A stretch of 64,000 nt of DNA, taken from NCBI GenBank assembly GCA_017623355.1, contig JAGAPG010000022.1, forward strand, positions 98,029 to 162,028, given 5' to 3'. Under the pieces are notes generated by a model, which worked only from the letters and a program-made list of their open reading frames with translations, was not told where the DNA came from and did not search any database. Shown here in pieces: positions 35,701-43,700 of this stretch. Position numbers and translations under genes: made by a program. The stretch is from Clostridia bacterium. Its GTDB lineage: Bacteria > Bacillota > Clostridia > Oscillospirales > CAG-272. Each line of letters begins with the position of its first letter. The stretch's first letter is position 1.

Positions 35701-36512
35701 CAACAGAGCCTGAGGGACATAAGCCCAGCGGCGTTTGGGAATATGAAAAGCAAGCGACCTGCACTACAGGCGGAGTAGAATATCAGCGTTGTAACGTATG
35801 TCGCGCAATAATCGAAACAAGAGAAGTTGAAGCGCTTGGCTGCGAATTTGATATAGCAGACGGAGCAACACTTAATTCAATAGTATATGCAAACGGCTAC
35901 GGAGCAGTGGGCGTAAAGAATGTAAAATGCGCAAGATGCGATCAAACAACCGATCTTGAAGTACCTGCAATCTTCACAGCAGAGGGCTATTCGATAAGCG
36001 GCAACGGAGCATCACTCCTTGGCGGATATAAAATCAATACAAGCGCACTCCAAGAGTATAATGCGTATAAGGGTACAAAGCTTACCTACGGTATTATAAT
36101 GTCCAATTCTGCATATATGACCGTTTTGGACGGCAAGTATACAGGCGGTAAGGGCGTAATGGCAACAGAAAACAATGAAAGCTATACAACAGTAAAATAC
36201 GTAATAAGCGGCTTTAGCGCAACCGAGCAGCTTGCAGATTTGAATCTCGTTATAACACTCTACGTAGTAGATGAAAACGGAATGAGCTTTGTTCAGAACG
36301 ACACAGCATACGGAGTAGCGGAAGCGAGTGTAGAAGGAAAAGCGGTAAATGTAAACGCAATAACCTTCGGTTATATAGCTCAAAAGACTATCGATACAGA
36401 TACAGACATTTCAAGTGAATACAGAGAAATTCTTGATGCAATAATCGAAGTATCGAAAACAACCGTAACCGTTGTACCTCCTCAAGATGAAGAGGAAGAA
36501 CCGGCAGAGTAA
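32754..36512 (+). CDS. Large secreted protein with BspA-like LRR and Cys-rich repeats
   Basis: 1252 residues, RBS AAAGGAGAGG before ATG 32754. Signal peptide 1-28 (hydrophobic IIALLSFIMVFVSIFAISAM). Order: an InlB-like beta segment (about 35-115, VWFTENGRTYMAGDEV), a beta-helix-like region to about 385, one Cys module (CNATCDEIGVHYYRCMCG), an irregular LRR_5 (BspA-like) region around 540-730 (ALKKIVLLDGANV, CTALENITVGDC, ACPNLKYVYFG), then four more Cys modules near 800-1040 with the pattern ATCTxxGxxxxxCxxCG...GH, and a C-terminal beta domain with a Glu-rich end. No LPxTG, SLH or TM anchor is seen. It belongs with the genes at 41136 and 62822. Adhesion is a guess. Confidence 0.8.
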   Translation: MKKKIIALLSFIMVFVSIFAISAMISSAEGEDAQTITISYINSQHTTSTDLDKVAHADGKITVAPGEKFTLPTTANSTFVGQEGYVLVWFTENGRTYMAGDEVSFTEDTKLFRCVAKECATAAEVKSAMGSDCMAAILTADIESTDSIGHKYQNQAMLVLNGHTFNITRNNTIMGDQRTGKNIIGKGTVNCYVTDNSYGKYKVFESKSHGWAGDQNRIIVGVDVTLNAPNFKLTDDWDGSYVQGYPWVRIYGKVSVYNLGEIGTANRTPRFEFFEGSELTLGDTYLLKDVLNNKYNVQGFQINISGGKFNLPEEAKSIHYWTNDYKDKDTSGTYETHNLTSANRDKFNITGGSFSVKLPDGLLKNGYECVYNEETEYYDVVYVGCTLEGSNGVHNYKVQEAFLECNATCDEIGVHYYRCMCGSNYVDMVDALGHDYSNVVIEKIATTLENGVKRVTCTNCQDSYTYEYSFDPSEQIITIVVKNEEATKEITATVKDFYNVTISDTTDGYTSSFNGVKEFADPDNAEITYTIADVVEIVIPAGFTHIKTSSLKGATALKKIVLLDGANVTFETKSIDGCTALENITVGDCSVIFNNTTINGNTADIELDLSNANATFKSSAFDGKAIKSLVLGKDKKYDFGENSFRKTKIESLVFPDGSNAIENNGVSLVRFSGGAAFYACPNLKYVYFGSNIIAPNKDGQIWLTNKPFDCAYALELVVLMDITHINEYTFCCAAAGNESKENKEIVENGLVVYHHGSSLSLDKNTFANRRYYGVKLYTTASNITSLLNCVYTIYNGINHAYTEGGIPATCTTPGTSSWSTDCPCGNVYDASYSVYSTLDSTINGTSGSVSVGTVTNALGHNFTYADETIVGKTEANCLKNATVTYKCTRCDVTETKEILDSATGHTLADEWTVLVEATCTIEGLQQKFCVKCGALAMGQAIPAIGHKASGEWVTIVEATCTVGATKVQYCINEGCGIACETETTEPEGHKPSGVWEYEKQATCTTGGVEYQRCNVCRAIIETREVEALGCEFDIADGATLNSIVYANGYGAVGVKNVKCARCDQTTDLEVPAIFTAEGYSISGNGASLLGGYKINTSALQEYNAYKGTKLTYGIIMSNSAYMTVLDGKYTGGKGVMATENNESYTTVKYVISGFSATEQLADLNLVITLYVVDENGMSFVQNDTAYGVAEASVEGKAVNVNAITFGYIAQKTIDTDTDISSEYREILDAIIEVSKTTVTVVPPQDEEEEPAE

Positions 36513-36521
36513 AAACAAAAT

Positions 36522-36552
36522 AAAAAGCAAGCTCATTCGAGCTTGCTTTTTT
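36522..36552 (+). terminator. Terminator of the 1252-aa gene
   Basis: Stem AAAAAGCAAGCTC / GAGCTTGCTTTTTT, loop ATTC. Confidence 0.88.
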
Positions 36553-36559
36553 ATTTGTA

Positions 36560-36660
36560 AGACGAAAGCATCGGCACCGCCTGTGGCTTCGCAAAGCTGT
36601 GATATTATCAACGAATAATATTCATTTTTGGCTTTTGCCGTTATTCATTTTTGGTGAAAG
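36560..36660. repeat. Remnant of a palindromic element plus a 12-bp direct repeat
   Basis: A GTGATATT linker near 36600, of the type in the array at 8997, is followed by ATTCATTTTTGG at 36620-36631 and again at 36643-36654, 23 bp apart. No gene is visible in 36553-37021. Confidence 0.45.
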
Positions 36661-36767
36661 TGCTGAAATTTTATGAACTTTTTACCATTGAAAAAAAGTT
36701 AGTAAACTAATGAATTTTGTGCATTATATATAAAAACATTTTAGGCAAACACCAATTATAACCGAGG

Positions 36768-36873
36768 GTGGAAAAACTCTTGAAAAGTGGAAAACTTAGT
36801 GGAAAAAGTGCAAAACTCCCGATGAATAGCGGAAAGTTTTCCACATTTTCCTCATTTGAAACGTGGAAAACTT
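36768..36873. repeat. Cluster of five GTGGAAAA / TTTTCCAC sites
   Basis: GTGGAAAA at 36768, 36787, 36799 and 36863; the reverse form TTTTCCACA at 36837-36845. Three of the five read GTGGAAAACTT or its complement. TTTTCCACA differs in one base from the DnaA box TTATCCACA. The stretch is intergenic and AT-rich. Confidence 0.6.
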
Positions 36874-37021
36874 GGGCTTTCAACGTTCAAATTCCACACT
36901 TGCCAAAAAAGAAGTGTAGAAAATAAAAAAAATCCAAAAAAGACTTGACAGAAAAAATACACAAAAAACGATGAATATTTTCTGTTTTTTCCAATCTTGA
37001 TTTGACGTTTTGCACAAAAAA

Positions 37022-37252
37022 TCATAAAAACCGTTGTAAATAAAGGCTTGCGGCTGTTAGCATTACGCTTGCTGTAACTATACATTCTATCATATAGTTA
37101 GTTAAAGAGCCTTTTATCACAAAATCATTCATGCTTTGGGGCATAATATGTAATCTCAAAAGGTATACAGAGCCTAACAATATAAGGATATATCCAAGCT
37201 TTATAAAGTTCATAATATGAGAATGATATCGCTTTGGAAAAATAATTTGCAT
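37022..37252 (-). CDS. Small two-TM membrane protein, 76 aa
   Basis: Start ATG 37252 has GGAGG with 5 nt spacing, a very good initiation site. The sequence begins MQIIFPKRYHSHIMNF, and two hydrophobic stretches follow: about 17-34 (IKLGYILILLGSVYLLRL) and about 52-72 (YMIECIVTASVMLTAASLYL). Nothing in it is recognised. It is isolated, opposite to tilS, in an otherwise non-coding region. The strong ribosome binding site is the main reason for calling it. Confidence 0.6.
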   Translation of the reverse strand: MQIIFPKRYHSHIMNFIKLGYILILLGSVYLLRLHIMPQSMNDFVIKGSLTNYMIECIVTASVMLTAASLYLQRFL

Positions 37253-37513
37253 AAAAACCTCCGAAAAATCAAAGTTATATAATAATTATATCTTACAATA
37301 AAAAGGAACGTCAATGAAATATTTATGGTTGATTTGGAATAAGATAACAAAAAGAAGAAAATGTGTATAAAATATGTTGAAAAGCTGAAATTCCCTAATT
37401 TTTTAAAATCACTATTGCATTTTTTAATTATTTATTGTATTATAATATTTAAGATTTAATTTTTATGCCAAATAGGGCATTGACTGCTTTGTTTGGCTCG
37501 GCAAGGAAAAATA

Positions 37514-38821
37514 ATGATGGAAAAGAAAATAGAAGCTGCCGTTTCCGCTTTTAATCTGGAAAAAGCATATGGAAATATCATTATAGGATTTTCCGGCGGA
37601 GCGGATTCCTCGGCTCTTTTGCATTATTTTTCATCACGGGCAAAAAGAGTTCGCGCTGTTCATATAAATCATATGATAAGAGGCGGCGAGGCTGACCGCG
37701 ATGAGGCTTTTTGTAAAAGCGTTTGTGAGAGGTATGGGGTAGAGTTTGTTTCGTATAAGATAGATATTCCCGCTATTGCAAAGGCAAGCGGAAGGGGCAT
37801 TGAACTTACTGCGAGAGAAGAAAGGTATCGCGTTTTCGAGAATGAGCTTGAAAACGGATTTGATGCAGTGCTTACTGCTCATAATGCCAACGATAATACC
37901 GAAAGCGTTATTTTCAATCTTGCGCGTGGAAGCGGGCTGAATGGCATCTGCGGTATAAATCCGAATCTTAACGGAAAAATATTGCGTCCCTTAATATATG
38001 TTACAAGAGATGAGATAATTTCTTATTGCTTGGCTAATAATATAGAATATGTGACCGATTCCACTAATTCCGATACCGATTATACGAGAAACTATATAAG
38101 ACATATAGTCGTTCCGAATATGGAAAAATTAAATCCCTCTCTTAATACAGCTGTTTCGCGATTGGTTTCAAATGCACGCGCAGACAGCGAATTTATAGAG
38201 CTTTGCGTAAACGAGTTTATATCGTCTAACGTTTGCTTGGGAAAAATAAATACTGAGCAATTCTGTAAGCTTCACAAGGCTGTGGCATCAAGAGTGCTGA
38301 AAAGGGTATCAGGAAAAAATCTTGATTATAGTTCAATAAACACTTGCATCTCACTCGCTCAAAACGGAAGCTGCGGAGATACCTGCAATATACTTGAGGG
38401 TATATCATTTAAAAAAGAGCACAGCTATTTGGCTTTTGTTAGAACAAAGGAGCTTGAAAGGATAAGCTTTAGATACGAGCTTCGTGAGGGTGTGAACGAT
38501 ATTGCAAAAATAGAAGAAATTATAGCTGTTTCCTTTAAGATTGACGGGAAAGAGCCGTATTTCGAAATAAATTTAGATAAAAGTAAGATAAAAGGAGCGC
38601 TTTTTGTTCGCTCAAGAGCTGAGGCAGATAAAATCCTTTGCGGAAAAATGAATAAAAGATTGAAAAAGCTTTTATGCGAAAAGCATATTGCTTCGCATCT
38701 TCGCGACAGAATACCTATTTTGTGTGACGATAACGGAATACTCGCTATTCCAAATGTTGCATCTCGTGACGGTATAAAAAGCATAGGTGACGGCATCTTG
38801 GTAAGCTTCTATAAAGTGTGA
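37514..38821 (+). CDS. tilS: tRNA(Ile)-lysidine synthetase
   Basis: 435 residues. ATG 37514 is preferred, with AAGGAAAA upstream at 6 nt. The PP-loop is GFSGGADSSALLHYF (about 24-38), followed by VRAVHINHMIRGGEADRDE, ELTAREERYRVFE, LTAHNANDNTESVIFNLARG and LRPLIYVTRDEIISYC. The C-terminal substrate-binding region ends with a TilS-C domain (LKKLLCEKHIASHLRDRIPI). It converts the C34 of tRNA-Ile(CAU) to lysidine, using ATP, which is essential. The coding of ATA is heavy in this window, so its function matters. tilS directly precedes ftsH, as in many Firmicutes. Confidence 0.96.
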   Translation: MMEKKIEAAVSAFNLEKAYGNIIIGFSGGADSSALLHYFSSRAKRVRAVHINHMIRGGEADRDEAFCKSVCERYGVEFVSYKIDIPAIAKASGRGIELTAREERYRVFENELENGFDAVLTAHNANDNTESVIFNLARGSGLNGICGINPNLNGKILRPLIYVTRDEIISYCLANNIEYVTDSTNSDTDYTRNYIRHIVVPNMEKLNPSLNTAVSRLVSNARADSEFIELCVNEFISSNVCLGKINTEQFCKLHKAVASRVLKRVSGKNLDYSSINTCISLAQNGSCGDTCNILEGISFKKEHSYLAFVRTKELERISFRYELREGVNDIAKIEEIIAVSFKIDGKEPYFEINLDKSKIKGALFVRSRAEADKILCGKMNKRLKKLLCEKHIASHLRDRIPILCDDNGILAIPNVASRDGIKSIGDGILVSFYKV

Positions 38822-38871
38822 TTACTTTTAAAAATACATAGGCGCATATGCGTCTGACCATGGAGGAATAA

Positions 38872-40932
38872 ATGAAGAAAAAGAAAAACAACGTCTTTAC
38901 CATAGTCTTTTATGTATTGCTTGTGGCAATAATCATTTTTGCTGTGGTAAAGATACTTGACAGAGAAGAAGAAAAGCTATCTTACTCCGAAATGATGGAG
39001 TATTTTGAAAACGATGATGTGTATTCTTTTGTTTTAAATGAAAGCACTCTTGTTCTTGAAATTTATAAGGACGAGAACGCTACGGTTGAGAACAAGGGCG
39101 AAACGGAATTTGTTGAATATGATCTTCGTTTTTACGATATGTTCTATACGGAGTTTATGCAGCTTAAGGAGGAGGGCAGACTTACCCGACTCGCTGACTA
39201 CGATTTCCCACCTGTTCAGGAATCACCTTGGATAGTTCAGTATTTGCCGTACATCATAATGATACTTCTCTTTGTTATCTTTATGATATTCTCTATGCGT
39301 CAGGCAGGCGGCGGAAAGATGAGCGGCTTTGGCAAATCCAAAGCAAGAACAGTTACTACAGAAAAGGTGCTTTTCAGTGATGTTGCAGGCGCAGATGAGG
39401 AAAAGGAGGAGCTCGAGGAGGTTGTGCAATACCTCAGAAATCCGTCTAAATTCACACGTCTTGGCGCAAAAATACCTCACGGCGTGCTTCTTGTAGGCCC
39501 TCCCGGTACAGGTAAGACATTGCTTGCAAAGGCGGTCGCAGGAGAGGCAGGAGTTCCGTTTTATTCAATGTCGGGCTCCGACTTCGTTGAAATGTACGTA
39601 GGTGTTGGAGCATCGAGAGTTCGTGATCTTTTTGAAAATGCAAGACGCTCTAACGCGGCAATAATATTTATCGACGAGATCGATGCTGTAGGAAGACAGC
39701 GCGGAGCAGGACTCGGTGGCGGACACGACGAGAGAGAGCAAACTCTTAACCAGCTTCTTGTAGAAATGGACGGCTTTGACGGACATTCCGGAATAATAGT
39801 TATAGCGGCAACTAACCGCCCTGATATACTCGACTCGGCACTTCTTCGTCCGGGAAGATTTGACAGACAAATAACAGTGGGATACCCCGATCTTAAGGGC
39901 AGAGAGGATATTCTTAAGGTACACTCCAAGAGTAAGCCGTTTGAGGAAACGGTTGAGCTTCGCAAGATAGCTCAGGTTACAGTTGGCTTTACAGGTGCGG
40001 ATCTTGCCAACCTTCTAAACGAAAGCGCGCTTTTGGCGGCAAGACGCGGTAAAAATCTTATCGGTATGTCCGAAATAGAGGATGCTATGATAAAGATTAC
40101 AGTCGGAACTCAAAAGAGAGCAAAGAAAATGAGCGACAAGGAAAGACGTAATACTGCGGTTCACGAGGCGGGTCACGCAATCCTTTCACATATTCTCCCC
40201 TCACAGGATCCGGTGCGTCAAATATCGATAATCCCCAGCGGCAGAGCACTTGGATATACTCTTACTCCGCCTGTTGAGGATAAATACAGTGAATCTAAGC
40301 AGGAGCTCAAGGAAAGAATAGCTATGATGCTTGGTGGACGTGTTGCGGAGCAGCTTTTGTTTGGCGACTATACAGGCGGAGCATCAAACGATATTATGAG
40401 AGCTACTGAGGTTGCCCGTAAGATGGTTACCGTTTACGGTATGAGCGAGGAGCTTGGAACGATCCATTTTGGATCTAATCATTCTGATGAGGCAGTATTC
40501 CTTGGCAGAGACTTTAATTCAAATCCCAATTATTCGGATGCTACTGCAGCGAAGATCGATGCAGAGGTTAAAAAGATCATTGATGAGGCTTACGAGCTTG
40601 CAAGGGATGTTCTCACAAAGAATAGAGATAAGATTGATTTCATAACAGAATTCCTTTTGAGAAATGAGGTTATGGATGATGAGCAATTTGAGCTTGCGAT
40701 GAAGGACGGCGTTACGATGGAAGAGGTTGAAAGCCTTATGACAGAGAAAAAACGCAGAAGCGAAGAGGAAAACAGACGTAAGGCTCAAAAGGCTGAGGAA
40801 GAAAAGATCGCCGAAGCACAAAGAAGACGCGAGCTTGAAAAAATGCTTGGTATAAACGACGAGGAAAACGATCAGGAGCAGTCGGATAATGAGGCAAAGG
40901 AGCTTCCGTCTGATGACCTCAAAAATAAATAA
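38872..40932 (+). CDS. ftsH: ATP-dependent zinc metalloprotease FtsH
   Basis: 686 residues, RBS GGAGG before ATG 38872. TM1 about 8-27, extracytoplasmic domain, TM2 about 123-142, then the AAA domain with Walker A GPPGTGKT (209-216), [15 protein letters not shown] (Walker B), [23 protein letters not shown], and the zinc site HEAGH from His431. The pore motif reads MYVG (of [15 protein letters not shown]). The last ~60 residues are a charged, Glu/Lys-rich tail. Membrane protein quality control. It lies 50 nt behind tilS with a small hairpin (GGCGCATATGCGTC) and no terminator, so the two are probably co-transcribed. Confidence 0.98.
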   Translation: MKKKKNNVFTIVFYVLLVAIIIFAVVKILDREEEKLSYSEMMEYFENDDVYSFVLNESTLVLEIYKDENATVENKGETEFVEYDLRFYDMFYTEFMQLKEEGRLTRLADYDFPPVQESPWIVQYLPYIIMILLFVIFMIFSMRQAGGGKMSGFGKSKARTVTTEKVLFSDVAGADEEKEELEEVVQYLRNPSKFTRLGAKIPHGVLLVGPPGTGKTLLAKAVAGEAGVPFYSMSGSDFVEMYVGVGASRVRDLFENARRSNAAIIFIDEIDAVGRQRGAGLGGGHDEREQTLNQLLVEMDGFDGHSGIIVIAATNRPDILDSALLRPGRFDRQITVGYPDLKGREDILKVHSKSKPFEETVELRKIAQVTVGFTGADLANLLNESALLAARRGKNLIGMSEIEDAMIKITVGTQKRAKKMSDKERRNTAVHEAGHAILSHILPSQDPVRQISIIPSGRALGYTLTPPVEDKYSESKQELKERIAMMLGGRVAEQLLFGDYTGGASNDIMRATEVARKMVTVYGMSEELGTIHFGSNHSDEAVFLGRDFNSNPNYSDATAAKIDAEVKKIIDEAYELARDVLTKNRDKIDFITEFLLRNEVMDDEQFELAMKDGVTMEEVESLMTEKKRRSEEENRRKAQKAEEEKIAEAQRRRELEKMLGINDEENDQEQSDNEAKELPSDDLKNK

Positions 40933-40958
40933 ATTTTGAAGTTATTAAACAAATAATT

Positions 40959-40995
40959 AAAAAACGCAGTTGAAAAATTTCGATTGCGTTTTTTT
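40959..40995 (+). terminator. Terminator of tilS-ftsH
   Basis: AAAAACGCA ... TTGAAAAATTTCGA ... TGCGTTTTTTT, an interrupted stem with one mismatched pair. Confidence 0.75.
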
Positions 40996-40996
40996 G

Positions 40997-41013
40997 TTGT
41001 GCAAATTGCCCAA
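40997..41013. promoter_or_regulatory. Operator-like inverted repeat (site C)
   Basis: TTGTGCAA, A, TTGCCCAA: the family of sites A and B with one mismatch. No G-run follows it. It is 48 nt upstream of the -35 box at 41061. Confidence 0.6.
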
Positions 41014-41060
41014 AAAATGATATATAAAACTGTCAAAACTAACGAAAAAGGCAAAAGCAC

Positions 41061-41089
41061 TTGACTTTTTGAATATAATATAGTAAAAT
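41061..41089 (+). promoter_or_regulatory. Promoter of the 792-aa lipoprotein gene
   Basis: TTGACT at 41061-41066, 17 nt, TAAAAT at 41084-41089. Confidence 0.6.
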
Positions 41090-41135
41090 ATATTATATAA
41101 AAAATATAATAACTTATATCTTTAAGGAGAGTATT

Positions 41136-43514
41136 ATGAAAAAGAAAATATTTTTACTCGTACTCGCTCTTCTCGCGTTCACATGTGTATTCGTTTCTTG
41201 CGGACATGATTGCACTTGGACGGAGGATACAGCGGCGTACGTTGCTCCTACCTGTACCACAAACGGTAAAAAGGTAATGAAATGCTCTGAGTGCGAAGCA
41301 ACTCAGGAAGAAATTCTTCCGTCTCTTGGCGGACACGCAACACAGCAGGTTACTGTTAATGCTACGTGTACAGAAAAAGGATCGATAACAGAGGTTTGTA
41401 CAAGAGAGGGCTGTCCATACAGTCAGGTTCTTCAAACCCTTGATACTGTGCCTCACGCATATGAGATAGTAGAAACTGTAGATCCTACCTGTACGGTAAA
41501 GGGCTCTGAAAAACAGGTTTGTAAGGTATGCCAGTTTACAAGAACAGTAGACATTCAGCCTAACAATCACAATTTCGAGGCTAAAACAACTATAGTTACA
41601 CCTGCAACATGTCTTACTGTTGGTCAGTCAAGCACAATAGATACTTGTACTGTGTGCGGAACTACACAGGGTATTGCAACAACAGCAGAAATCCCTGCAA
41701 CAGGTCACGATATCCCACACGATGAAGCACATAAAGTGCTGGCAGAGTGCGTAACTGCAACCTGTACGGTAGCTAAAAAGGATGTTTATAAATGTTCTAA
41801 ATGCGACTATACTGAAGAGGATGTAGGAGAGGCTCTCGGTCACGATATTGATCACAATAATACATATCTTGTGGCTGATAAATCTAAGACACCTACATGT
41901 ATACTTGACGGTCAAAACGTTTATAAATGCTCAAGATGCGATTATGAGGAAACAGATGTTTTAGGAAAGACAGGTCACGATATAAAAACAGGCGACCCCT
42001 TGTCTGCATATTTTGTTTCATCAACAGACGCAGACTGCTTGAATGCAAAAACGGAAACATATAAATGTCTTAATCCTCACTGTGATAAGGATGAAACATC
42101 TACTGTAACAGTATCTGTTGGCAATGCTCTCGGACATGATATAGAAACAGGTGGAAATTCTTCATCACCGTATTTTATGGAGAAGGTAACTCCCGAATCC
42201 TGCTTGAACGACGGTGTATATAAATATAAATGCTTAAGAGATGGCTGTACACATACAGAAATAAAGACAGCTGCTGATACAAAAACAGGTCACGATATAA
42301 AGACAGGCGATACAAGCTCTGAGTATTTCCTTTCTTATGTAGATGCAACCTGCGATACTCCTCGTAAGGAAACATATAAATGTATCAATCCTAACTGTGA
42401 TAAGGATGCAACATCTACAACTACTATTGAGGTAGGATCAAAGCGCGCTCATGATATTCCCGCAACATCTGAGCTTAACTTTAAGGGAAATGTTCCTGAA
42501 AACTTCAAAAAGTATTACCATGGAACAAAGGAAGCGGCTACTTGTATAACTGATGCGGTATATACCTTCAAATGCGCATACGATAACTGCTCACATACAG
42601 TTGATGTTCAACAAACAGATACAGCATTCGGACACAATGTAAAATATGATACAGAGCATTTTAAGCAGAAGTTCGATCCTACATGTATAGCAGATGGTTA
42701 TACTATGTATAAATGTACAAATGCAGGCTGTACATACGAGGAAAAGGATCCTAATTCTATAGTTCCTATGTCTGGACATACTCAAGGCGGTAAGGTTGAC
42801 GAGGCTGAAAAAACCTGTACAAAGTACGCATACATTTCATATAAATGTACAGTATGCGGAGAGGAATATAAGGTTGAGGATGTTGAGGGTGGCTTGCTTG
42901 ACCACGGCGATTGGGCTAAGATCGACGGCAAGGGCGTAACACCTCCTACATGTACAGAGGAAGGCTATACCTATTACTTCTGTACAAGAGATCCCGATTG
43001 TAACGTAACACAAAAGAAGGACGGCGAGTCCGTTAAATACGACATTGTTCCCGTTATTGATCATATTTTTGGAACAAGCAAGGAGCTTAATATTGTAAGA
43101 TGTACAGTATGCGGCACACCGTTCTATAATATCAACTATGTTCAAAAGGAAGTAACTAACAAGGAAGACGTTGAATTTGATGCAGACATCAATCTTGATG
43201 TAGAGGTAACTCTCGGCAAGGAAAACGGCGTATCTTCAGTTATTACTAATACCGATGCTCTTAAGAAGGAATTTGAAGCTGATGAAAATCAGATATCTGT
43301 AATCAGAATAATTTCCGGTACAGACGCAACCTTCGTAGTCAAGGTAAACGGTGAGGTGGTTACAGCTAGCGAAAGCGCAGGCGGAGTATACTATTACGAT
43401 ATTATCGAAATAGAAACAGTTACATCTATAGAGGTAACTGCTACAGCAGGCGAAAGTGGCGAAATAAATGCTATGGTGGATATCTATCAGGCAATAGCTA
43501 ATACAGGCAACTAA
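41136..43514 (+). CDS. Cys-rich tandem-repeat lipoprotein
   Basis: 792 residues. The signal peptide ends at lipobox FVSC (Cys22), so it is anchored to the membrane. Residues about 25-670 consist of around 13 modules of 40-60 residues plus a half module. Consensus: (T/A)TCxxxGxxxYKC, then xxC 2 or 5 residues later, then a spacer and GHD. Each thus has three cysteines and one histidine, which would suit a zinc ribbon. The same module occurs in the proteins at 32754 and 62822. The last ~110 residues form a beta-rich domain (VTNKEDVEFDADINLDVEVT ... ATAGESGEINAMVDIY). I know no name for this module. RBS AAGGAGAG. Role unknown. Confidence 0.82.
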   Translation: MKKKIFLLVLALLAFTCVFVSCGHDCTWTEDTAAYVAPTCTTNGKKVMKCSECEATQEEILPSLGGHATQQVTVNATCTEKGSITEVCTREGCPYSQVLQTLDTVPHAYEIVETVDPTCTVKGSEKQVCKVCQFTRTVDIQPNNHNFEAKTTIVTPATCLTVGQSSTIDTCTVCGTTQGIATTAEIPATGHDIPHDEAHKVLAECVTATCTVAKKDVYKCSKCDYTEEDVGEALGHDIDHNNTYLVADKSKTPTCILDGQNVYKCSRCDYEETDVLGKTGHDIKTGDPLSAYFVSSTDADCLNAKTETYKCLNPHCDKDETSTVTVSVGNALGHDIETGGNSSSPYFMEKVTPESCLNDGVYKYKCLRDGCTHTEIKTAADTKTGHDIKTGDTSSEYFLSYVDATCDTPRKETYKCINPNCDKDATSTTTIEVGSKRAHDIPATSELNFKGNVPENFKKYYHGTKEAATCITDAVYTFKCAYDNCSHTVDVQQTDTAFGHNVKYDTEHFKQKFDPTCIADGYTMYKCTNAGCTYEEKDPNSIVPMSGHTQGGKVDEAEKTCTKYAYISYKCTVCGEEYKVEDVEGGLLDHGDWAKIDGKGVTPPTCTEEGYTYYFCTRDPDCNVTQKKDGESVKYDIVPVIDHIFGTSKELNIVRCTVCGTPFYNINYVQKEVTNKEDVEFDADINLDVEVTLGKENGVSSVITNTDALKKEFEADENQISVIRIISGTDATFVVKVNGEVVTASESAGGVYYYDIIEIETVTSIEVTATAGESGEINAMVDIYQAIANTGN
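41226..43140 (+). repeat. Region of about 13 diverged Cys-module repeats
   Basis: The modules are conserved in protein pattern but diverged in DNA, so they are not simple recent duplications; the pair around GHDIKTGD (41970 and 42285) and the pair around CDKDxTS (42070 and 42395) are the closest and show that pairs of modules were duplicated together. Confidence 0.7.
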
Positions 43515-43516
43515 TC

Positions 43517-43549
43517 AAAAACGGCGCGAAAGAAATTTCGCGCCGTTTT
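43517..43549 (+). terminator. Terminator of the 792-aa lipoprotein gene
   Basis: Stem AAAACGGCGCGAAA / TTTCGCGCCGTTTT with loop GAAA, a very stable tetraloop hairpin. Confidence 0.9.
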
Positions 43550-43616
43550 AGTTTTAAAAACGTGAATAAAAATGCAGAAAAAACGCATAAAATTTAGATT
43601 TTATGCGTTATAGTAC

Positions 43617-43646
43617 TTGACTTTATTATATTCTAAGATGTATAAT
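43617..43646 (+). promoter_or_regulatory. Promoter of the aromatic operon
   Basis: TTGACT at 43617-43622, 18 nt, TATAAT at 43641-43646. A hairpin with arms AACGCATAAAA / TTTTATGCGTT (43583-43610) ends 6 nt before the -35 box and may be an operator. No T-box or other leader RNA fold is seen in the ~55 nt leader. Confidence 0.6.
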
Positions 43647-43700
43647 AAAAACATATATATTTTTATTATATATTAATATATAAAAGGAAGGGGAACAAAA

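Noticed and set aside
36721-37021. Chromosomal origin (oriC)
   Set aside because: dnaA, dnaN and a clear unwinding element are absent, and the boxes differ from consensus. Kept only as a finding about a site cluster.
36852-37085. Minus-strand reading frame of 77 aa
   Set aside because: Its sequence is Phe/Lys-rich from AT-rich DNA, has no ribosome binding site and overlaps the better-supported gene at 37022.
43550-43700. T-box leader before the aromatic operon
   Set aside because: The promoter is at 43617-43646, which leaves a leader of about 50 nt; no T-box sequence or specifier stem fits.
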